Notes: generated by a model not told the origin, from the letters alone. Positions 32,369 through 41,438 are shown, counted from the first letter of the stretch. The stretch: 49,409 nt of DNA from an uncultured Alphaproteobacteria bacterium (GCA_937900425.1 CALCDT010000104.1:1-49409), one strand, 5' to 3'. Program-made: numbers and translations.

Positions 32369-32530
32369 GGTCTTCCGATAGCCGGTCGCCGGTGCGACGA
32401 CAAGTCGGGGACGAGGCGCCGCGCGGCGTTTCCCGACGCCTTGCGCCATGGTAAGGAGCGCCGGACCGCCGGGGCGGGCCCCGGATGGGTGCGCCGGAAG
32501 CGGATCGCGATCACGGGGGACGGATCACCG

Positions 32531-33229
32531 ATGGATGCGGATGCGATGAAGCGCGAGGCGGCGCGGGCGGCGCTCGACTTCGTCGAGGGCGGCATGCGGC
32601 TCGGCCTCGGCACCGGCTCGACCGCCTCGTGGTTCGTGCGCCTGCTCGCCGAGCGGGTCGCCGGCGGGCTCGACGTCGTCGGGGTGCCGACCTCGGAGGC
32701 GACGGCGCGGCTCGCGCGCGAGGTCGGCGTGCCGCTGACCAGCCTCGAGGAGGTCGGTGGCCTCGACCTGACGGTGGACGGCGCCGACGAGTTCGATCCG
32801 GCGCTCAACCTCGTCAAGGGCGGCGGCGGCGCGCTGCTGCGCGAGAAGATCGTCGCCGCGGACTCGGCCCGGATGGTGGTGATCACCGACGCCAGCAAGC
32901 AGGTCGAGACGCTCGGCGCCTTTCCGCTGCCGATCGAGATCGTGACCTTCGGCACCGGCGCGACGCTGCGGGCGGTGGAACGGGCGGCGGCGGGGCTCGG
33001 CCTCTCCGGCCCGCTCGCCTTCCGTACGAAGTCCGACGGCGGACGCTTCGTCACCGATCAGGGCAATTTCATCGTCGATGCATCATTTCGCCAGATTTCG
33101 GACCCAAAAGCCCTCGCGACCGCGCTTGCGGGCATTCCCGGTGTCGTGGAACATGGCCTCTTCGTCGGCCTCGCCACCTGCGTCATCCTCGCGGGCCGCG
33201 AGGGGGTGACGCGGATCGATCCGCGGTGA
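32531..33229 (+). CDS. rpiA: Ribose-5-phosphate isomerase A
   Basis: A 232-residue isomerase converting ribose 5-phosphate and ribulose 5-phosphate. The phosphate-binding LGTGSTA (near residues 26-32), catalytic DGADEFD, KGGGGALLREK and the C-terminal GVVEHGLFVGLA are all present. It feeds the non-oxidative pentose phosphate pathway and is linked to the sugar locus upstream only by general carbon flow. ATG 32531 follows GGGGGACGG. The start was chosen because it begins the conserved N-terminal helix MDADAMKREAARAALDFV; the frame upstream is open but unconserved. Confidence 0.96.
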   Translation: MDADAMKREAARAALDFVEGGMRLGLGTGSTASWFVRLLAERVAGGLDVVGVPTSEATARLAREVGVPLTSLEEVGGLDLTVDGADEFDPALNLVKGGGGALLREKIVAADSARMVVITDASKQVETLGAFPLPIEIVTFGTGATLRAVERAAAGLGLSGPLAFRTKSDGGRFVTDQGNFIVDASFRQISDPKALATALAGIPGVVEHGLFVGLATCVILAGREGVTRIDPR

Positions 33230-33367
33230 GGGGGCGGGCGGGCGCGCCGTCCGCCTTGGCGCTTGCTCTCGGCCGGCGGCACGGCTAATCGGGAACGAAA
33301 AGACGGCGCAGCGGCGGCGAGGATCGCCGGCGTGCCGCGATACGGAACAGTCGAAGGACCGACCCTC

Positions 33368-33871
33368 ATGCTGACCAGGAATTCTCGTTTCGGCCTCGCC
33401 GGCTTCGGCTTCGCGGTCCTTCTCGCCGCCGCGCCCGCCGGCGCCGCGGAATTCACCCAGTCCCACCTCGACGCCGCGGAAGCCGCGATCGAGGCCGCTC
33501 ACGCCGCCGAGCAGTTCGACCGGATCCTCCCGGTGGTCGCCGAGCAGGCCAAGGCGCTGTTCCAGCGATCCAACCCCTCGGCGGTGCAGGACATCGAGGA
33601 GGTCGTCACCGCCGTCGCCCTCGAACTCGCCAAGCGCCGGCCGGAGCTGCAGAAGGAACTGGAGCGGGTCTGGGCCGCCCGGCTGACCGAGCCGGAGCTG
33701 AAGGAAGTCACCGCTTTCTACAGCTCGCCGACCGGCAAGAAGTTCGGCCAGCTGATGCCCGCGATCGTGCAGGACAGCGTCCGCGTCGCCGGCATCTGGC
33801 GCGACGGTCTCTCGACCGAGATCGTCACCCGCTCGCGCGAAGAGCTGAAGAAGCGCGGCTACAATTTCTGA
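33368..33871 (+). CDS. DUF2059 periplasmic protein
   Basis: A 167-residue exported protein with signal peptide residues 1 to about 26 (MLTRNSRFGLAGFGFAVLLA, cleavage near AGAA|EFTQ) and a helical DUF2059 domain with the hallmark LTEPELKEVTAFYSSPTGKKF. Its function is not established. Presence between rpiA and gor is conserved in related genomes as I recall the synteny. No catalytic residues are apparent. It is followed by gor after 33 bases, perhaps cotranscribed. Confidence 0.88.
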   Translation: MLTRNSRFGLAGFGFAVLLAAAPAGAAEFTQSHLDAAEAAIEAAHAAEQFDRILPVVAEQAKALFQRSNPSAVQDIEEVVTAVALELAKRRPELQKELERVWAARLTEPELKEVTAFYSSPTGKKFGQLMPAIVQDSVRVAGIWRDGLSTEIVTRSREELKKRGYNF

Positions 33872-33904
33872 TCCGCGGCATCGCGTGAAGGGCGGGGCGA
33901 GGAC

Positions 33905-35308
33905 ATGGCCGACCACGACTACGACCTCTTCGTGATCGGCGCCGGCTCGGGCGGCGTGCGCGCCGCGCGCATCGCCTCCGGCCACGGCGCCCGCGTCGCG
34001 ATCGCCGAGGAATACAGGATCGGCGGCACCTGCGTCATCCGCGGCTGCGTTCCGAAAAAGTTGCTCGTCTACGCCTCGCGCTTTCCCGACGAGTTCGAGG
34101 ATGCCGCCGGTTTCGGCTGGACGGTTCCTCCCGCGCGCTTCGAATGGTCGCGGCTGATCGAGGCCAAGGATCGCGAGATCGCCCGGCTGGAGGCGGCTTA
34201 CGCCGCCAATCTCGAACGCGCCGGCGTCGAGATCGTCGCCGCACGGGCGACGGTGGCCGGTCCGAACACGGTCCAGCTCTCCACGGGGCGCACGCTGACC
34301 GCGGGCCGCATCCTCGTCGCCACCGGCGGGCGGCCCTTCATCCCGGACTTCCCCGGCTGCGAGCACGTCGTCACCTCCAACGAGATGTTCCACCTCGACC
34401 GGCTGCCGCAGCGGGCCGTCGTGATCGGCGGCGGCTACATCGCCGTCGAATTCGCCGGCATCCTCGCCGGCCTCGGCACGCAGACCGTCCAGCTCTATCG
34501 CGGCCGGCAGATCCTGCGCGGCTTCGACGACGAGGTCGCCGGCCTGCTGCAGGAGGAGATGACGAAGCGCGGCGTCGACGTGCGCACCGGCACCGACGTC
34601 CGCTCGATCGAGAAGACGGCCGGCGGCCTCGTCGTCCACCTCACAACCGGAGATACGCTCGAGACCGACCTCGTCATGGCCGCGACCGGCCGGGTGCCGA
34701 ACGTCCAGGGCCTCGGGCTCGAGGCGGCCGGCGTCGAACTGAGGGAGAATGGCGCCGTCAAGGTCGACGCCTATTCGCAGACCTCGGTGCCGAGCATCTA
34801 CGCCGTCGGCGACGTCACCGACCGGGTCAACCTGACGCCGGTAGCGATCCGCGAGGGCCACGCCTTCGCCGACACGGTGTTCGGCGGCAAGGACGTCGTC
34901 ATCGACCACGCGCTGATCCCGACCGCGGTGTTCTCGACGCCCGAACTCGGCACCGTCGGCCTGACCCAGGAGCAGGCGGTGGCGCGCTGCGCCAACGTCG
35001 ACGTCTACCGCGCCCGCTTCCGCCCCATGCGCCACACCCTGAGCGGACGCGACGAACGGGTGTTCTTCAAGCTGCTGGTCGAGGCCGAGACCGACAAGGT
35101 GCTGGGCGCCCACATGATCGGGCCGGATTCGGGCGAATTCGCCCAGCTCGTCGGCATCGCCCTCGCCATGGGCGCCACCAAGGCGGATTTCGACCGCACC
35201 ATGGCGGTCCACCCGACGGCGACCGAGGAACTGGTGACGATGCGCCAGCCGTCCGAGCGCCTGCGCCGCGAGGCCGACTGCACGCCCGCGGCGGTCAATC
35301 TCGCCTGA
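33905..35308 (+). CDS. gor: Glutathione-disulfide reductase
   Basis: A 467-residue FAD/NADPH disulphide reductase that regenerates reduced glutathione. The FAD motif GAGSGG is near residues 12-17, and the redox pair C43/C48 is in GGTCVIRGC. The NADPH motif GGGYIAVEFAGI follows near 177-188, and the dimer-interface HPT-EE motif near the C-terminus (AVHPTATEEL) supplies the catalytic acid-base. The glutathione reductase type rather than lipoamide or mercuric reductase is indicated by the VIRGCVPKKLLVY context, typical of bacterial Gor. Length fits. Confidence 0.95.
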   Translation: MADHDYDLFVIGAGSGGVRAARIASGHGARVAIAEEYRIGGTCVIRGCVPKKLLVYASRFPDEFEDAAGFGWTVPPARFEWSRLIEAKDREIARLEAAYAANLERAGVEIVAARATVAGPNTVQLSTGRTLTAGRILVATGGRPFIPDFPGCEHVVTSNEMFHLDRLPQRAVVIGGGYIAVEFAGILAGLGTQTVQLYRGRQILRGFDDEVAGLLQEEMTKRGVDVRTGTDVRSIEKTAGGLVVHLTTGDTLETDLVMAATGRVPNVQGLGLEAAGVELRENGAVKVDAYSQTSVPSIYAVGDVTDRVNLTPVAIREGHAFADTVFGGKDVVIDHALIPTAVFSTPELGTVGLTQEQAVARCANVDVYRARFRPMRHTLSGRDERVFFKLLVEAETDKVLGAHMIGPDSGEFAQLVGIALAMGATKADFDRTMAVHPTATEELVTMRQPSERLRREADCTPAAVNLA

Positions 35309-35407
35309 GTAGGGCAAGGCCGATCTCTTGTCGGACCCGGGCCGCCGGCCTGTGGACGATGAGCCCGGCCGATTGACGGGCCGGGACGTCTGCGGCCAAG
35401 TGACGTC

Positions 35408-35842
35408 ATGACCATGCATCTCATCAAGCTCTGCGTCGGCGCGGAATCGGTGGAGGACCTGCAGTCCTGGATCGACGAGCGCATGGCGGCGCGCCGGCGC
35501 GAGGGGCGGCCGGTCGAGCAGATCCACACCACGCGGATGTTTCCAAAGCGCGTCGACGACGTGCTCGCCGGCGGCTCGCTCTACTGGGTGATCAAGGGCA
35601 TGGTCGAGGTGCGCCAACGCCTCGTCGACCTTCGCGCCGTCACCGGCGACGACGGTATCTCGCGCTGCGAGCTTGTGCTGGAGCCGGTGCTGGTGCGGGT
35701 CGCGCCGCAGCCCAAGCGGCCGTTCCAGGGCTGGCGCTATCTCGACCCGAAGGACGCCCCGCGCGACCTTGCCGCCGTCGCCGGCGCCGGCGAGGTTCCG
35801 GCGGAGATGCGCCGCGCCCTCTGCGAACTGGGGTTGCTCTGA
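35408..35842 (+). CDS. DUF1489 family protein
   Basis: A 144-residue protein of the DUF1489 family, widespread in alphaproteobacteria and of unknown function. The sequence opens MTMHLIKLCVGAESVEDL and has the family motif RMFPKRVDDVLAGGSLYWVIKG, then PKRPFQGWRYLDPKDAPRD. It is soluble, with one conserved cysteine pair (C10 region and CELVLEP). Stop and the next start are one base apart, so it is cotranscribed with the cyclotransferase-like gene. Confidence 0.93.
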   Translation: MTMHLIKLCVGAESVEDLQSWIDERMAARRREGRPVEQIHTTRMFPKRVDDVLAGGSLYWVIKGMVEVRQRLVDLRAVTGDDGISRCELVLEPVLVRVAPQPKRPFQGWRYLDPKDAPRDLAAVAGAGEVPAEMRRALCELGLL

Positions 35843-35843
35843 C

Positions 35844-36509
35844 ATGGATAGCGACGCCGCGACCGCGACCATCGAAGGTGACGACCTCGTCGTCGGCTAT
35901 CTCGGCTACGGTTCGCTCGTCAATCGGGCGACGCTTCGCACCGATTTCGTCGGGCTGATCCCGTGCCGGATCGCCGGCTACCGCCGCGGCTGGCGCCACC
36001 GCATTTCCCGCAGGACCGGCCACACCCAGACGGTGCTGACCGCGATCCCCGACGCCGGGGCCGTGATCGACGGTGTCATCGTCGTCGACCGGCTCGCCAA
36101 CCTGCCGCTGGTCGACGCCCGCGAGCGCGGCTACGACCGCCTGACCGTGGCGCCGGAAAGCGTCACGCGGCTCGCCGGGGGCTTCGGGGAGGGCGGAGAG
36201 CTCTTCATCTACGTCTCCGCGACGCCGCATCACGCCCCGCCCGGCGAGGATCATCCGGTGCCGCTGTCCTATGTCGACGCGGTGGTGGCGGGGTATCTGG
36301 AGCTGTTCGGGGAGGAGGGCGTCCGCCGCTTCGTCGAGACGACGGACGCCTGGGATGTGCCGCTGCTCGACGACCGGGCGGCGCCGACCTATCCGCGATC
36401 GATCCCGCGCGAGGAGGCGCTGGAGCGTCTGGTCGACACCGAGATCGCCCGCCTCGGCTTCCGACCGGCGCTGCGGCTGACCGAGGCGGGGCTCGATCGG
36501 CTCAGTTGA
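35844..36509 (+). CDS. Gamma-glutamylcyclotransferase-like protein
   Basis: A 221-residue protein with the GGCT fold. The substrate-loop motif GYGSLVNRATL is at residues 19-29 (family YGS), and the RERGYDRLTV element occupies the position of the REGxY motif. GGCT-fold enzymes release 5-oxoproline from gamma-glutamyl amino acids or glutathione; the closeness to gor suggests glutathione turnover, but this is inference. Its stop overlaps the stop of the convergent pyridoxamine-oxidase-fold gene by eight bases. The N-terminal 13 residues before LVVGYLGYGS are less conserved. Confidence 0.83.
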   Translation: MDSDAATATIEGDDLVVGYLGYGSLVNRATLRTDFVGLIPCRIAGYRRGWRHRISRRTGHTQTVLTAIPDAGAVIDGVIVVDRLANLPLVDARERGYDRLTVAPESVTRLAGGFGEGGELFIYVSATPHHAPPGEDHPVPLSYVDAVVAGYLELFGEEGVRRFVETTDAWDVPLLDDRAAPTYPRSIPREEALERLVDTEIARLGFRPALRLTEAGLDRLS

Positions 36510-37005
36510 AGCGGATCTCGCGCTTGACGCCGACGTCGGGCATCTTTTCGGCGTCGTAGTTGGCCTTGGCGATCTCCCAGCCGAATTTCATCGCGCTGCC
36601 CGTGGAGGCCCAGATCTCGGCGTCGTCGAGGCGGAGCGCCAGCATGGTCAGCTTGGGGTCTTCCTTGCCGTTCTCGTACCAGGCGGCGACGACGGCGTTC
36701 CAGTATTCGTCGATCTTCTCGCGCGCGGCGGGCTCGACGGTGAGGCGGCCGCCGAGGCAGGCGTGATAGTCGTGGTTCTTGCCGACGACGCAGAAATGGG
36801 CGCGGGCGCCGGAGCCGACGTGCGCGACGATCGGGGCGTCGATCTTGGTGAAGAACCAGATGGTGTTGGTCGCGGCGTCGACCTGCGCCGCCATCGGCTG
36901 CATGTGGCCCTTGCCCTCGACGCCGAGCATGCCGGCGGGAACGTGATCGATCTCGTCCCAGAGCTGGCGTTCGGGCTGTTCCAGGGCTTCGCTGCGGCTG
37001 GCCAT
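36502..37005 (-). CDS. Pyridoxamine 5'-phosphate oxidase-fold (general stress) protein
   Basis: A 167-residue split-barrel flavin-binding protein of the general stress protein 26 type. The start MASRSEALEQPERQLWDEI and the strands GHMQPMAAQVDAATNTIWFF and AHFCVVGKNHDYHACLGG, then EYWNAVVAAWYENG, match the family. Members bind FMN, FAD or F420, and function ranges from oxidases to stress proteins. ATG 37005 follows GGAAAGGACACC. It converges with and overlaps the cyclotransferase-like gene. Confidence 0.87.
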   Translation of the reverse strand: MASRSEALEQPERQLWDEIDHVPAGMLGVEGKGHMQPMAAQVDAATNTIWFFTKIDAPIVAHVGSGARAHFCVVGKNHDYHACLGGRLTVEPAAREKIDEYWNAVVAAWYENGKEDPKLTMLALRLDDAEIWASTGSAMKFGWEIAKANYDAEKMPDVGVKREIRFN

Positions 37006-37183
37006 GTCGGTGTCCTTTCCAATGGTTGGGGTCATGGCGACAACAGCGGGCCGCGCGGCCTTGTTCCGTCCTCCGGACGCCGTCCCGCCTGAACCCGGCC
37101 GGCGGGCCGGAGGCCTTCCGACACCCTGCCGCGGCGGATGGCCGGGGCGCGGCCTCGTCATGGCAATTGCCGGGCGGGCCGTG

Positions 37184-37189
37184 TATAAG
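37184..37189 (+). promoter_or_regulatory. Candidate -10 box of the DAHP synthase gene
   Basis: TATAAG follows a palindrome GGCAATTGCC (37162-37171), which may serve as an operator or the weak -35 region. It sits in the 347-base gap between the stress-protein gene and the DAHP synthase gene, 164 bases before the start. A long leader is implied; no leader-peptide pattern is evident, and I see no gene in the gap. Confidence 0.3.
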
Positions 37190-37352
37190 GCGCCACGTTC
37201 ACCGTCCGATCGCGTTGTCCGCGGGCGAGGGTGGACCGCCCGCGGCGTGTTCGCGGGCACGCTGGAGCGCCGGAGCCGACCCCCGACGGGTCGCCGGCGC
37301 TTCGAAAGGCAGGCGCGGCGAGAGGACCGCGCCAACGAGGAAGACGCAAGCC

Positions 37353-38738
37353 ATGACCACCGCCTGGAAGCCCGACACCTGGAGATCTCTGCCCATCCAG
37401 CAGGTTCCCGCCTATCCCGACGCCGCCGAACTCGCCGCCGTCGAAGCCCGCCTCGCCTCCTATCCGCCGCTGGTTTTTGCAGGTGAGGCGCGCGCGCTGA
37501 AGGCCCATCTCGCCGACGTCGCGGCGGGTCGCGCATTTCTCCTCCAGGGCGGCGACTGCGCCGAGAGCTTCGCCGAGCACGGCGCGGACAACATCCGCGA
37601 CTTCTTCCGCGTCTTCCTGCAGATGGCGGTGGTGCTGACCTATGCCGCCGCCAAGCCGGTGGTGAAGGTCGGCCGCATCGCCGGTCAGTTCGCCAAGCCC
37701 CGCTCGTCCGACTTCGAGCGCAAGGGCGACGTCGAGCTGCCGTCCTACCGCGGCGACATCGTCAACGGCATCGAGTTCACGCCCGAGGCCCGCATCCCCG
37801 ACCCGAACCGGATGGAGATGGCCTACCGGCAGTCGGCCGCGACGCTGAACCTCCTGCGCGCCTTCGCCCAGGGCGGCTACGCCAACCTCGACAACGTCCA
37901 CAAGTGGATGCTCGGCTTCGTCTCCGACAGCCCGCAGGCGCACCGCTACCAGGAAATCGCCGACCGCATCTCGGAGGCGCTGAACTTCATGCGGGCCTGC
38001 GGCATCGATCCGGAAAAGCACCCGGAGCTGCGCTCGACCGACATCTACACCAGCCACGAGGCGCTGCTGCTCGGCTACGAGCAGGCGATGACCCGCGTCG
38101 ATTCCACCTCCGGCGACTGGTACACGACCTCGGGCCACATGATCTGGATCGGCGACCGCACCCGCCAGCCCGACCACGCCCACGTCGAATACTGCCGCGG
38201 CATCGAGAACCCGATCGGTCTCAAGTGCGGCCCGTCGACCACGCCGGACGGTCTGCTGCGGCTGGTCGACACGCTGAACCCGGCCAACGAGCCGGGCCGG
38301 CTGACGCTGATCGGCCGCTTCGGCCACGACAAGGTCCACGACCATCTGCCGGCGCTGGTTCGGGCGGTGAAGCGCGAGGGCCGCAACGTCGTGTGGTCCT
38401 GCGATCCGATGCACGGCAACACCGTGACGATGGCCGGCTACAAGACCCGGCCGTTCGACCGCATCCTCGGCGAAGTCGAAGCCTTCTTCGACGTCCACCG
38501 CGCCGAGGGGACGATCGCCGGCGGCATCCACATCGAGATGACCGGCAAGAACGTCACCGAGTGCACCGGCGGCGCCAAGGCGATCTCGGCCGACGACCTG
38601 CAGGACCGCTACCACACCCATTGCGATCCGCGGCTCAACGCCGACCAGGCCATCGAACTCGCCTTCCTCGTCGCCGAGAACCTGAAGAAGGAACGCGACG
38701 ACGCGGCCGGCCAGGCCAAGATCGCCGCGGCCGGCTGA
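37353..38738 (+). CDS. aroG: 3-Deoxy-7-phosphoheptulonate synthase, class II (plant type)
   Basis: A 461-residue enzyme starting the shikimate pathway by condensing phosphoenolpyruvate and erythrose 4-phosphate. Class II features: LLQGGDCAESFAEH with metal-ligand Cys near residue 69, RIAGQFAKPRS, then CDPMHGNT, GGIHIEMTGKNVTECTGGA and the C-terminal THCDPRLNADQAIELAF with the metal-binding Asp/Cys. The N-terminus (TWRSLPIQQVPAYPD) matches alphaproteobacterial plant-type sequences. Terminated by the hairpin at 38766-38799. GAGGAAGACGC precedes the ATG. Confidence 0.97.
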   Translation: MTTAWKPDTWRSLPIQQVPAYPDAAELAAVEARLASYPPLVFAGEARALKAHLADVAAGRAFLLQGGDCAESFAEHGADNIRDFFRVFLQMAVVLTYAAAKPVVKVGRIAGQFAKPRSSDFERKGDVELPSYRGDIVNGIEFTPEARIPDPNRMEMAYRQSAATLNLLRAFAQGGYANLDNVHKWMLGFVSDSPQAHRYQEIADRISEALNFMRACGIDPEKHPELRSTDIYTSHEALLLGYEQAMTRVDSTSGDWYTTSGHMIWIGDRTRQPDHAHVEYCRGIENPIGLKCGPSTTPDGLLRLVDTLNPANEPGRLTLIGRFGHDKVHDHLPALVRAVKREGRNVVWSCDPMHGNTVTMAGYKTRPFDRILGEVEAFFDVHRAEGTIAGGIHIEMTGKNVTECTGGAKAISADDLQDRYHTHCDPRLNADQAIELAFLVAENLKKERDDAAGQAKIAAAG

Positions 38739-38765
38739 GCGGGGCACACGAGCCGATGTGAGCGA

Positions 38766-38799
38766 CGCCCGGGCCGTGGAGACGCGGTCCGGGTGTTTT
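38766..38799 (+). terminator. Rho-independent terminator after the DAHP synthase gene
   Basis: An 11 bp stem with two G-U pairs (CGCCCGGGCCG / CGGTCCGGGTG) and an 8-base loop is followed by TTTT. It starts 28 bases after the stop. Confidence 0.8.
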
Positions 38800-38901
38800 C
38801 GTTCCGGCAGGCAGCATCCGGGAAACGAGCGCCCGGTTCGATCGCCGGCGCGGCTTGCCAGGCGGCGGGCCGGTCGAAGGGCATCACGACGGGAGGAGAC
38901 G

Positions 38902-39606
38902 ATGGGCGAGAAGCGCGTGGCGATGGTGACGGCGGGCGGCAGCGGCATGGGGGCGGCGGTGGCGCGCCGGCTGGCGGCGGACGGTTATGCCGTCGCCATC
39001 CTGTCCTCGTCCGGCAAGGGCGAGGCGCTGGCCGCCGAACTCGGCGGCTTCGGCGTCACCGGCTCCAACCAGTCGGCCGAGGATCTCGCCCGCCTCGTCG
39101 ACGGCACGAGGGAGCGGTTCGGCCGGATCGACGTGCTCGTCAACAGTGCCGGCCACGGCCCGCGGGCCGCGATCCTCGACATCACCGACGAGCAGTGGCA
39201 CGCGGGCCTCGACGTCTATCTCCTCAACGTCGTGCGGGCGACCCGGCTCGTGGCGCCGGTGATGGTGGCGCAGAAGGGCGGGGCGATCGTCAACATCTCC
39301 ACGGCCTGGGCCTTCGAGCCGAGCCCGATGTTCCCGACTTCGGCGGTGTTCCGCGCCGGCCTCGCCGCCTACACCAAGCTCTTCGCCGACGCCCACGCCG
39401 GCGCCAACGTGCGCATGAACAACGTGCTGCCGGGCTGGATCGACAGCCTGCCGGCGACCGAGGAGCGGCGCTGCTCGGTGCCGATGGGGCGCTACGGCAC
39501 CTCCGAGGAAATCGCCGCCACCGTCGCCTTCCTCGCCTCCGACGGCGCCGGCTACATCACCGGGCAGAACCTCCGGGTCGACGGCGGCCTGATGCGCGGC
39601 ATCTGA
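38902..39606 (+). CDS. SDR-fold protein lacking the catalytic Tyr and Lys
   Basis: A 234-residue Rossmann-fold SDR. TAGGSGMG at 10-17 replaces the usual TGGxxGIG, NSAG at 81-84 fits, and S133 (in NISTAW) is present. The YxxxK pair is not: 13 and 17 residues after S133 stand T146 and F150 (FPTSAVFRAG). The surroundings, including MNNVLPGWIDS, PMGRYGTSEEIA and GYITGQNLRVDGG, are strongly SDR-like, so this is not decay. Either it is a non-oxidoreductase member, for example NAD(P)-sensing, or it uses other residues. GGAGGAGACG precedes ATG 38902. Confidence 0.85.
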   Translation: MGEKRVAMVTAGGSGMGAAVARRLAADGYAVAILSSSGKGEALAAELGGFGVTGSNQSAEDLARLVDGTRERFGRIDVLVNSAGHGPRAAILDITDEQWHAGLDVYLLNVVRATRLVAPVMVAQKGGAIVNISTAWAFEPSPMFPTSAVFRAGLAAYTKLFADAHAGANVRMNNVLPGWIDSLPATEERRCSVPMGRYGTSEEIAATVAFLASDGAGYITGQNLRVDGGLMRGI

Positions 39607-39629
39607 CGCCGACCGTCACGGCACCCGCC

Positions 39630-39659
39630 GGTCTCCTGACACGACCCTGTCAGGAGACC
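39630..39659. terminator. Perfect 12 bp hairpin after the SDR-like gene
   Basis: GGTCTCCTGACA and TGTCAGGAGACC pair without mismatch over a 6-base loop, starting 23 bases past the stop. There is no T-run, so it may be an mRNA-end stabiliser or a factor-assisted terminator, and it is equally usable on either strand. Confidence 0.6.
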
Positions 39660-39748
39660 CTGGAGCCCGCCCCCCGCCGGCCCTTGCCCTCGCCCGGCGG
39701 CCGTCGCAGGCTCGCGCCATCGGGTTCGAGCCGGGAGTTGCCGCCATC

Positions 39749-40240
39749 ATGACGAAGAAGATCGACGTCGCCGCCATCGCACCGGTGATCGGGACGCTCT
39801 ATCCGCCGCCCTTCGACACCCCGTGCCGCACGCGCGAACGCCGCCGCCTCGGCGATGTCGCCGGCCTCACCCAGTTCGGCGTCAACCTGCTGAGGCTGCC
39901 GCCGGGGGCGTGGTCGAGCCAGCGCCACTGGCACACCGAGGAGGACGAGTTCGTCTTCGTGATCTCCGGCGAGGTCACCCTCGTCACCGATGGCGGGGAA
40001 GAAATCCTGCGGGCCGGCGACTGCGCGGGCTTCGCCGCCGGCGATCCCGACGGCCACAGCCTGCGCAACCTGTCCGGCGCCGACGCCCTGGTGCTCGAGA
40101 TCGGCAGCCGCGTCGCCACCGACGCCGCCTTCTACTCCGACATCGACATGGTCGCCCCGATCGGCGGCGTCCCGGCGACCTACGTCCGCCGCGACGGCCG
40201 GCCCTATCCGGAGCGGGTGCGCGAGCCGGCCGAGGCCTGA
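39749..40240 (+). CDS. Cupin-domain protein
   Basis: A 163-residue small beta-barrel protein. Cupin motif 1 reads WSSQRHWHTEEDEFVFVISGEV, with H residues at positions 60 and 62 and E67 as metal ligands. Motif 2 is GDCAGFAAGDPDGHSLRN, with the last His. All four metal-ligand positions look intact. Such cupins act as isomerases, oxygenases or small-molecule binders. It is preceded by the SDR-like gene and may be functionally linked to it, but a perfect hairpin separates them. A downstream tRNA gene follows after 182 bases. Confidence 0.87.
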   Translation: MTKKIDVAAIAPVIGTLYPPPFDTPCRTRERRRLGDVAGLTQFGVNLLRLPPGAWSSQRHWHTEEDEFVFVISGEVTLVTDGGEEILRAGDCAGFAAGDPDGHSLRNLSGADALVLEIGSRVATDAAFYSDIDMVAPIGGVPATYVRRDGRPYPERVREPAEA

Positions 40241-40422
40241 CGAACGACGACGGACGGCGCCGAAAGTCGCCCCGCGCCGTCCCGTGCGGCGCACTATGGC
40301 GCCGATCGCGGGCGCGGGGGGCGAAGCCTGAACGGGAGGTCTTTCGGGTGTTCGATCGGCGACGCCGATCGCGTCGATTGCCTCTTGTCCTGCCGGGACG
40401 AACCGGCTACACCCCTTCGCGT

Positions 40423-40494
<72 letters not shown>

Positions 40495-40499
<5 letters not shown>

Positions 40500-40520
40500 G
40501 CACTCAGCTGGTCGGTTTTT
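40495..40520 (+). terminator. Terminator built on the tRNA-Pro 3' end
   Basis: GACCAGC (40495-40501) pairs with GCTGGTC (40507-40513). Two further C-G pairs extend the stem to 9 bp (40493-40515), and TTTTT follows at 40516-40520. The 5' arm contains the discriminator and CCA of the tRNA. Confidence 0.85.
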
Positions 40521-40553
40521 CCTGAAAATTCAACGCGATATGGCGTCCATCCG

Positions 40554-41438
40554 TCAGGATGGGCGGTTTTCGTCGTGGGCGACGCCGGCCGCGGCGCGCG
40601 CCGCGTCGAAGGCGTTCGCCAGGGCGACGAAGCCGGCGACGTCGATGGTTTCGGCGCGGGCGGTCGGATCGATCGCCGCGGCCTCCAGCAGGGGCGCCGG
40701 ATCGAGGCCGAGGGTCTTCAGGCTCTGGCGCAGCATCTTGCGGCGCTGGCCGAAGGCGGCGGCGGTGACGGCCTCCAGCGCGGCGAGCCGGCAGGGCGCC
40801 GGGGCCGGGCGCGGCACCAGATGCACCACCGACGACGTCACCTTCGGCGGCGGCACGAAGGCGCGGGGCGAGATGTCGAACATCATCGTCGCCTGCGTCC
40901 GCCAGCCGGCGAAAACCCCGAGCCGGCCGTAAGCCTCTTCACCCGGCGCCGCGACGATGCGCTCGGCGACCTCCTTCTGGAACATCAGCGTCAGCGACGT
41001 CCAGGCCGGTGGCCAGACCGGCGACGACAGCCAGCCGATCAGCAATTGCGTGCCGACATTGTAGGGCAGGTTGGCGATGATCTTCACCGGTCGGCCGTCG
41101 CCGAGTGCTGCGAAATCGACCGTGAGGGCGTCGGCCTCGATCACCTCGAGCCGGCCGGGATAGCGCGCCGCGATCTCGGCCAGCGCCGGCAGGGCGCGTG
41201 CGTCGCGCTCGATCGCGATCACCTTGTCGGCGCCGGCGGCGAAGATCGCCCGGGTCAGGCCGCCGGGGCCGGGGCCGACCTCGACGACGAGATGGCCGAC
41301 GAGGCTGCCCGCGGTGCGGGCGACCTTGGCGGTGAGGTTGAGGTCGAACAGGAAATTCTGCCCGAGCGCCTTCTTCGGATCGAGGCCGTGGGCGCGGACG
41401 ACCTCGGCGAGCGGCGGCAGGTCGTCGATGGCGCTCAT
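40554..41438 (-). CDS. ksgA: 16S rRNA (adenine(1518)-N6/adenine(1519)-N6)-dimethyltransferase
   Basis: A 294-residue SAM-dependent enzyme dimethylating two adjacent adenines of helix 45 in 16S rRNA. Motif I GPGPGGLTRAIF (about residues 54-65), the N-terminal KKALGQNFLFD, and the catalytic NLPYN (near 122-126) are present. The C-terminal RRKMLRQSLKTLG is typical of KsgA rather than Erm methylases. Its start overlaps the pdxA stop by four bases, as elsewhere in Proteobacteria. Last gene of the LPS-transport operon on the minus strand. Confidence 0.97.
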   Translation of the reverse strand: MSAIDDLPPLAEVVRAHGLDPKKALGQNFLFDLNLTAKVARTAGSLVGHLVVEVGPGPGGLTRAIFAAGADKVIAIERDARALPALAEIAARYPGRLEVIEADALTVDFAALGDGRPVKIIANLPYNVGTQLLIGWLSSPVWPPAWTSLTLMFQKEVAERIVAAPGEEAYGRLGVFAGWRTQATMMFDISPRAFVPPPKVTSSVVHLVPRPAPAPCRLAALEAVTAAAFGQRRKMLRQSLKTLGLDPAPLLEAAAIDPTARAETIDVAGFVALANAFDAARAAAGVAHDENRPS

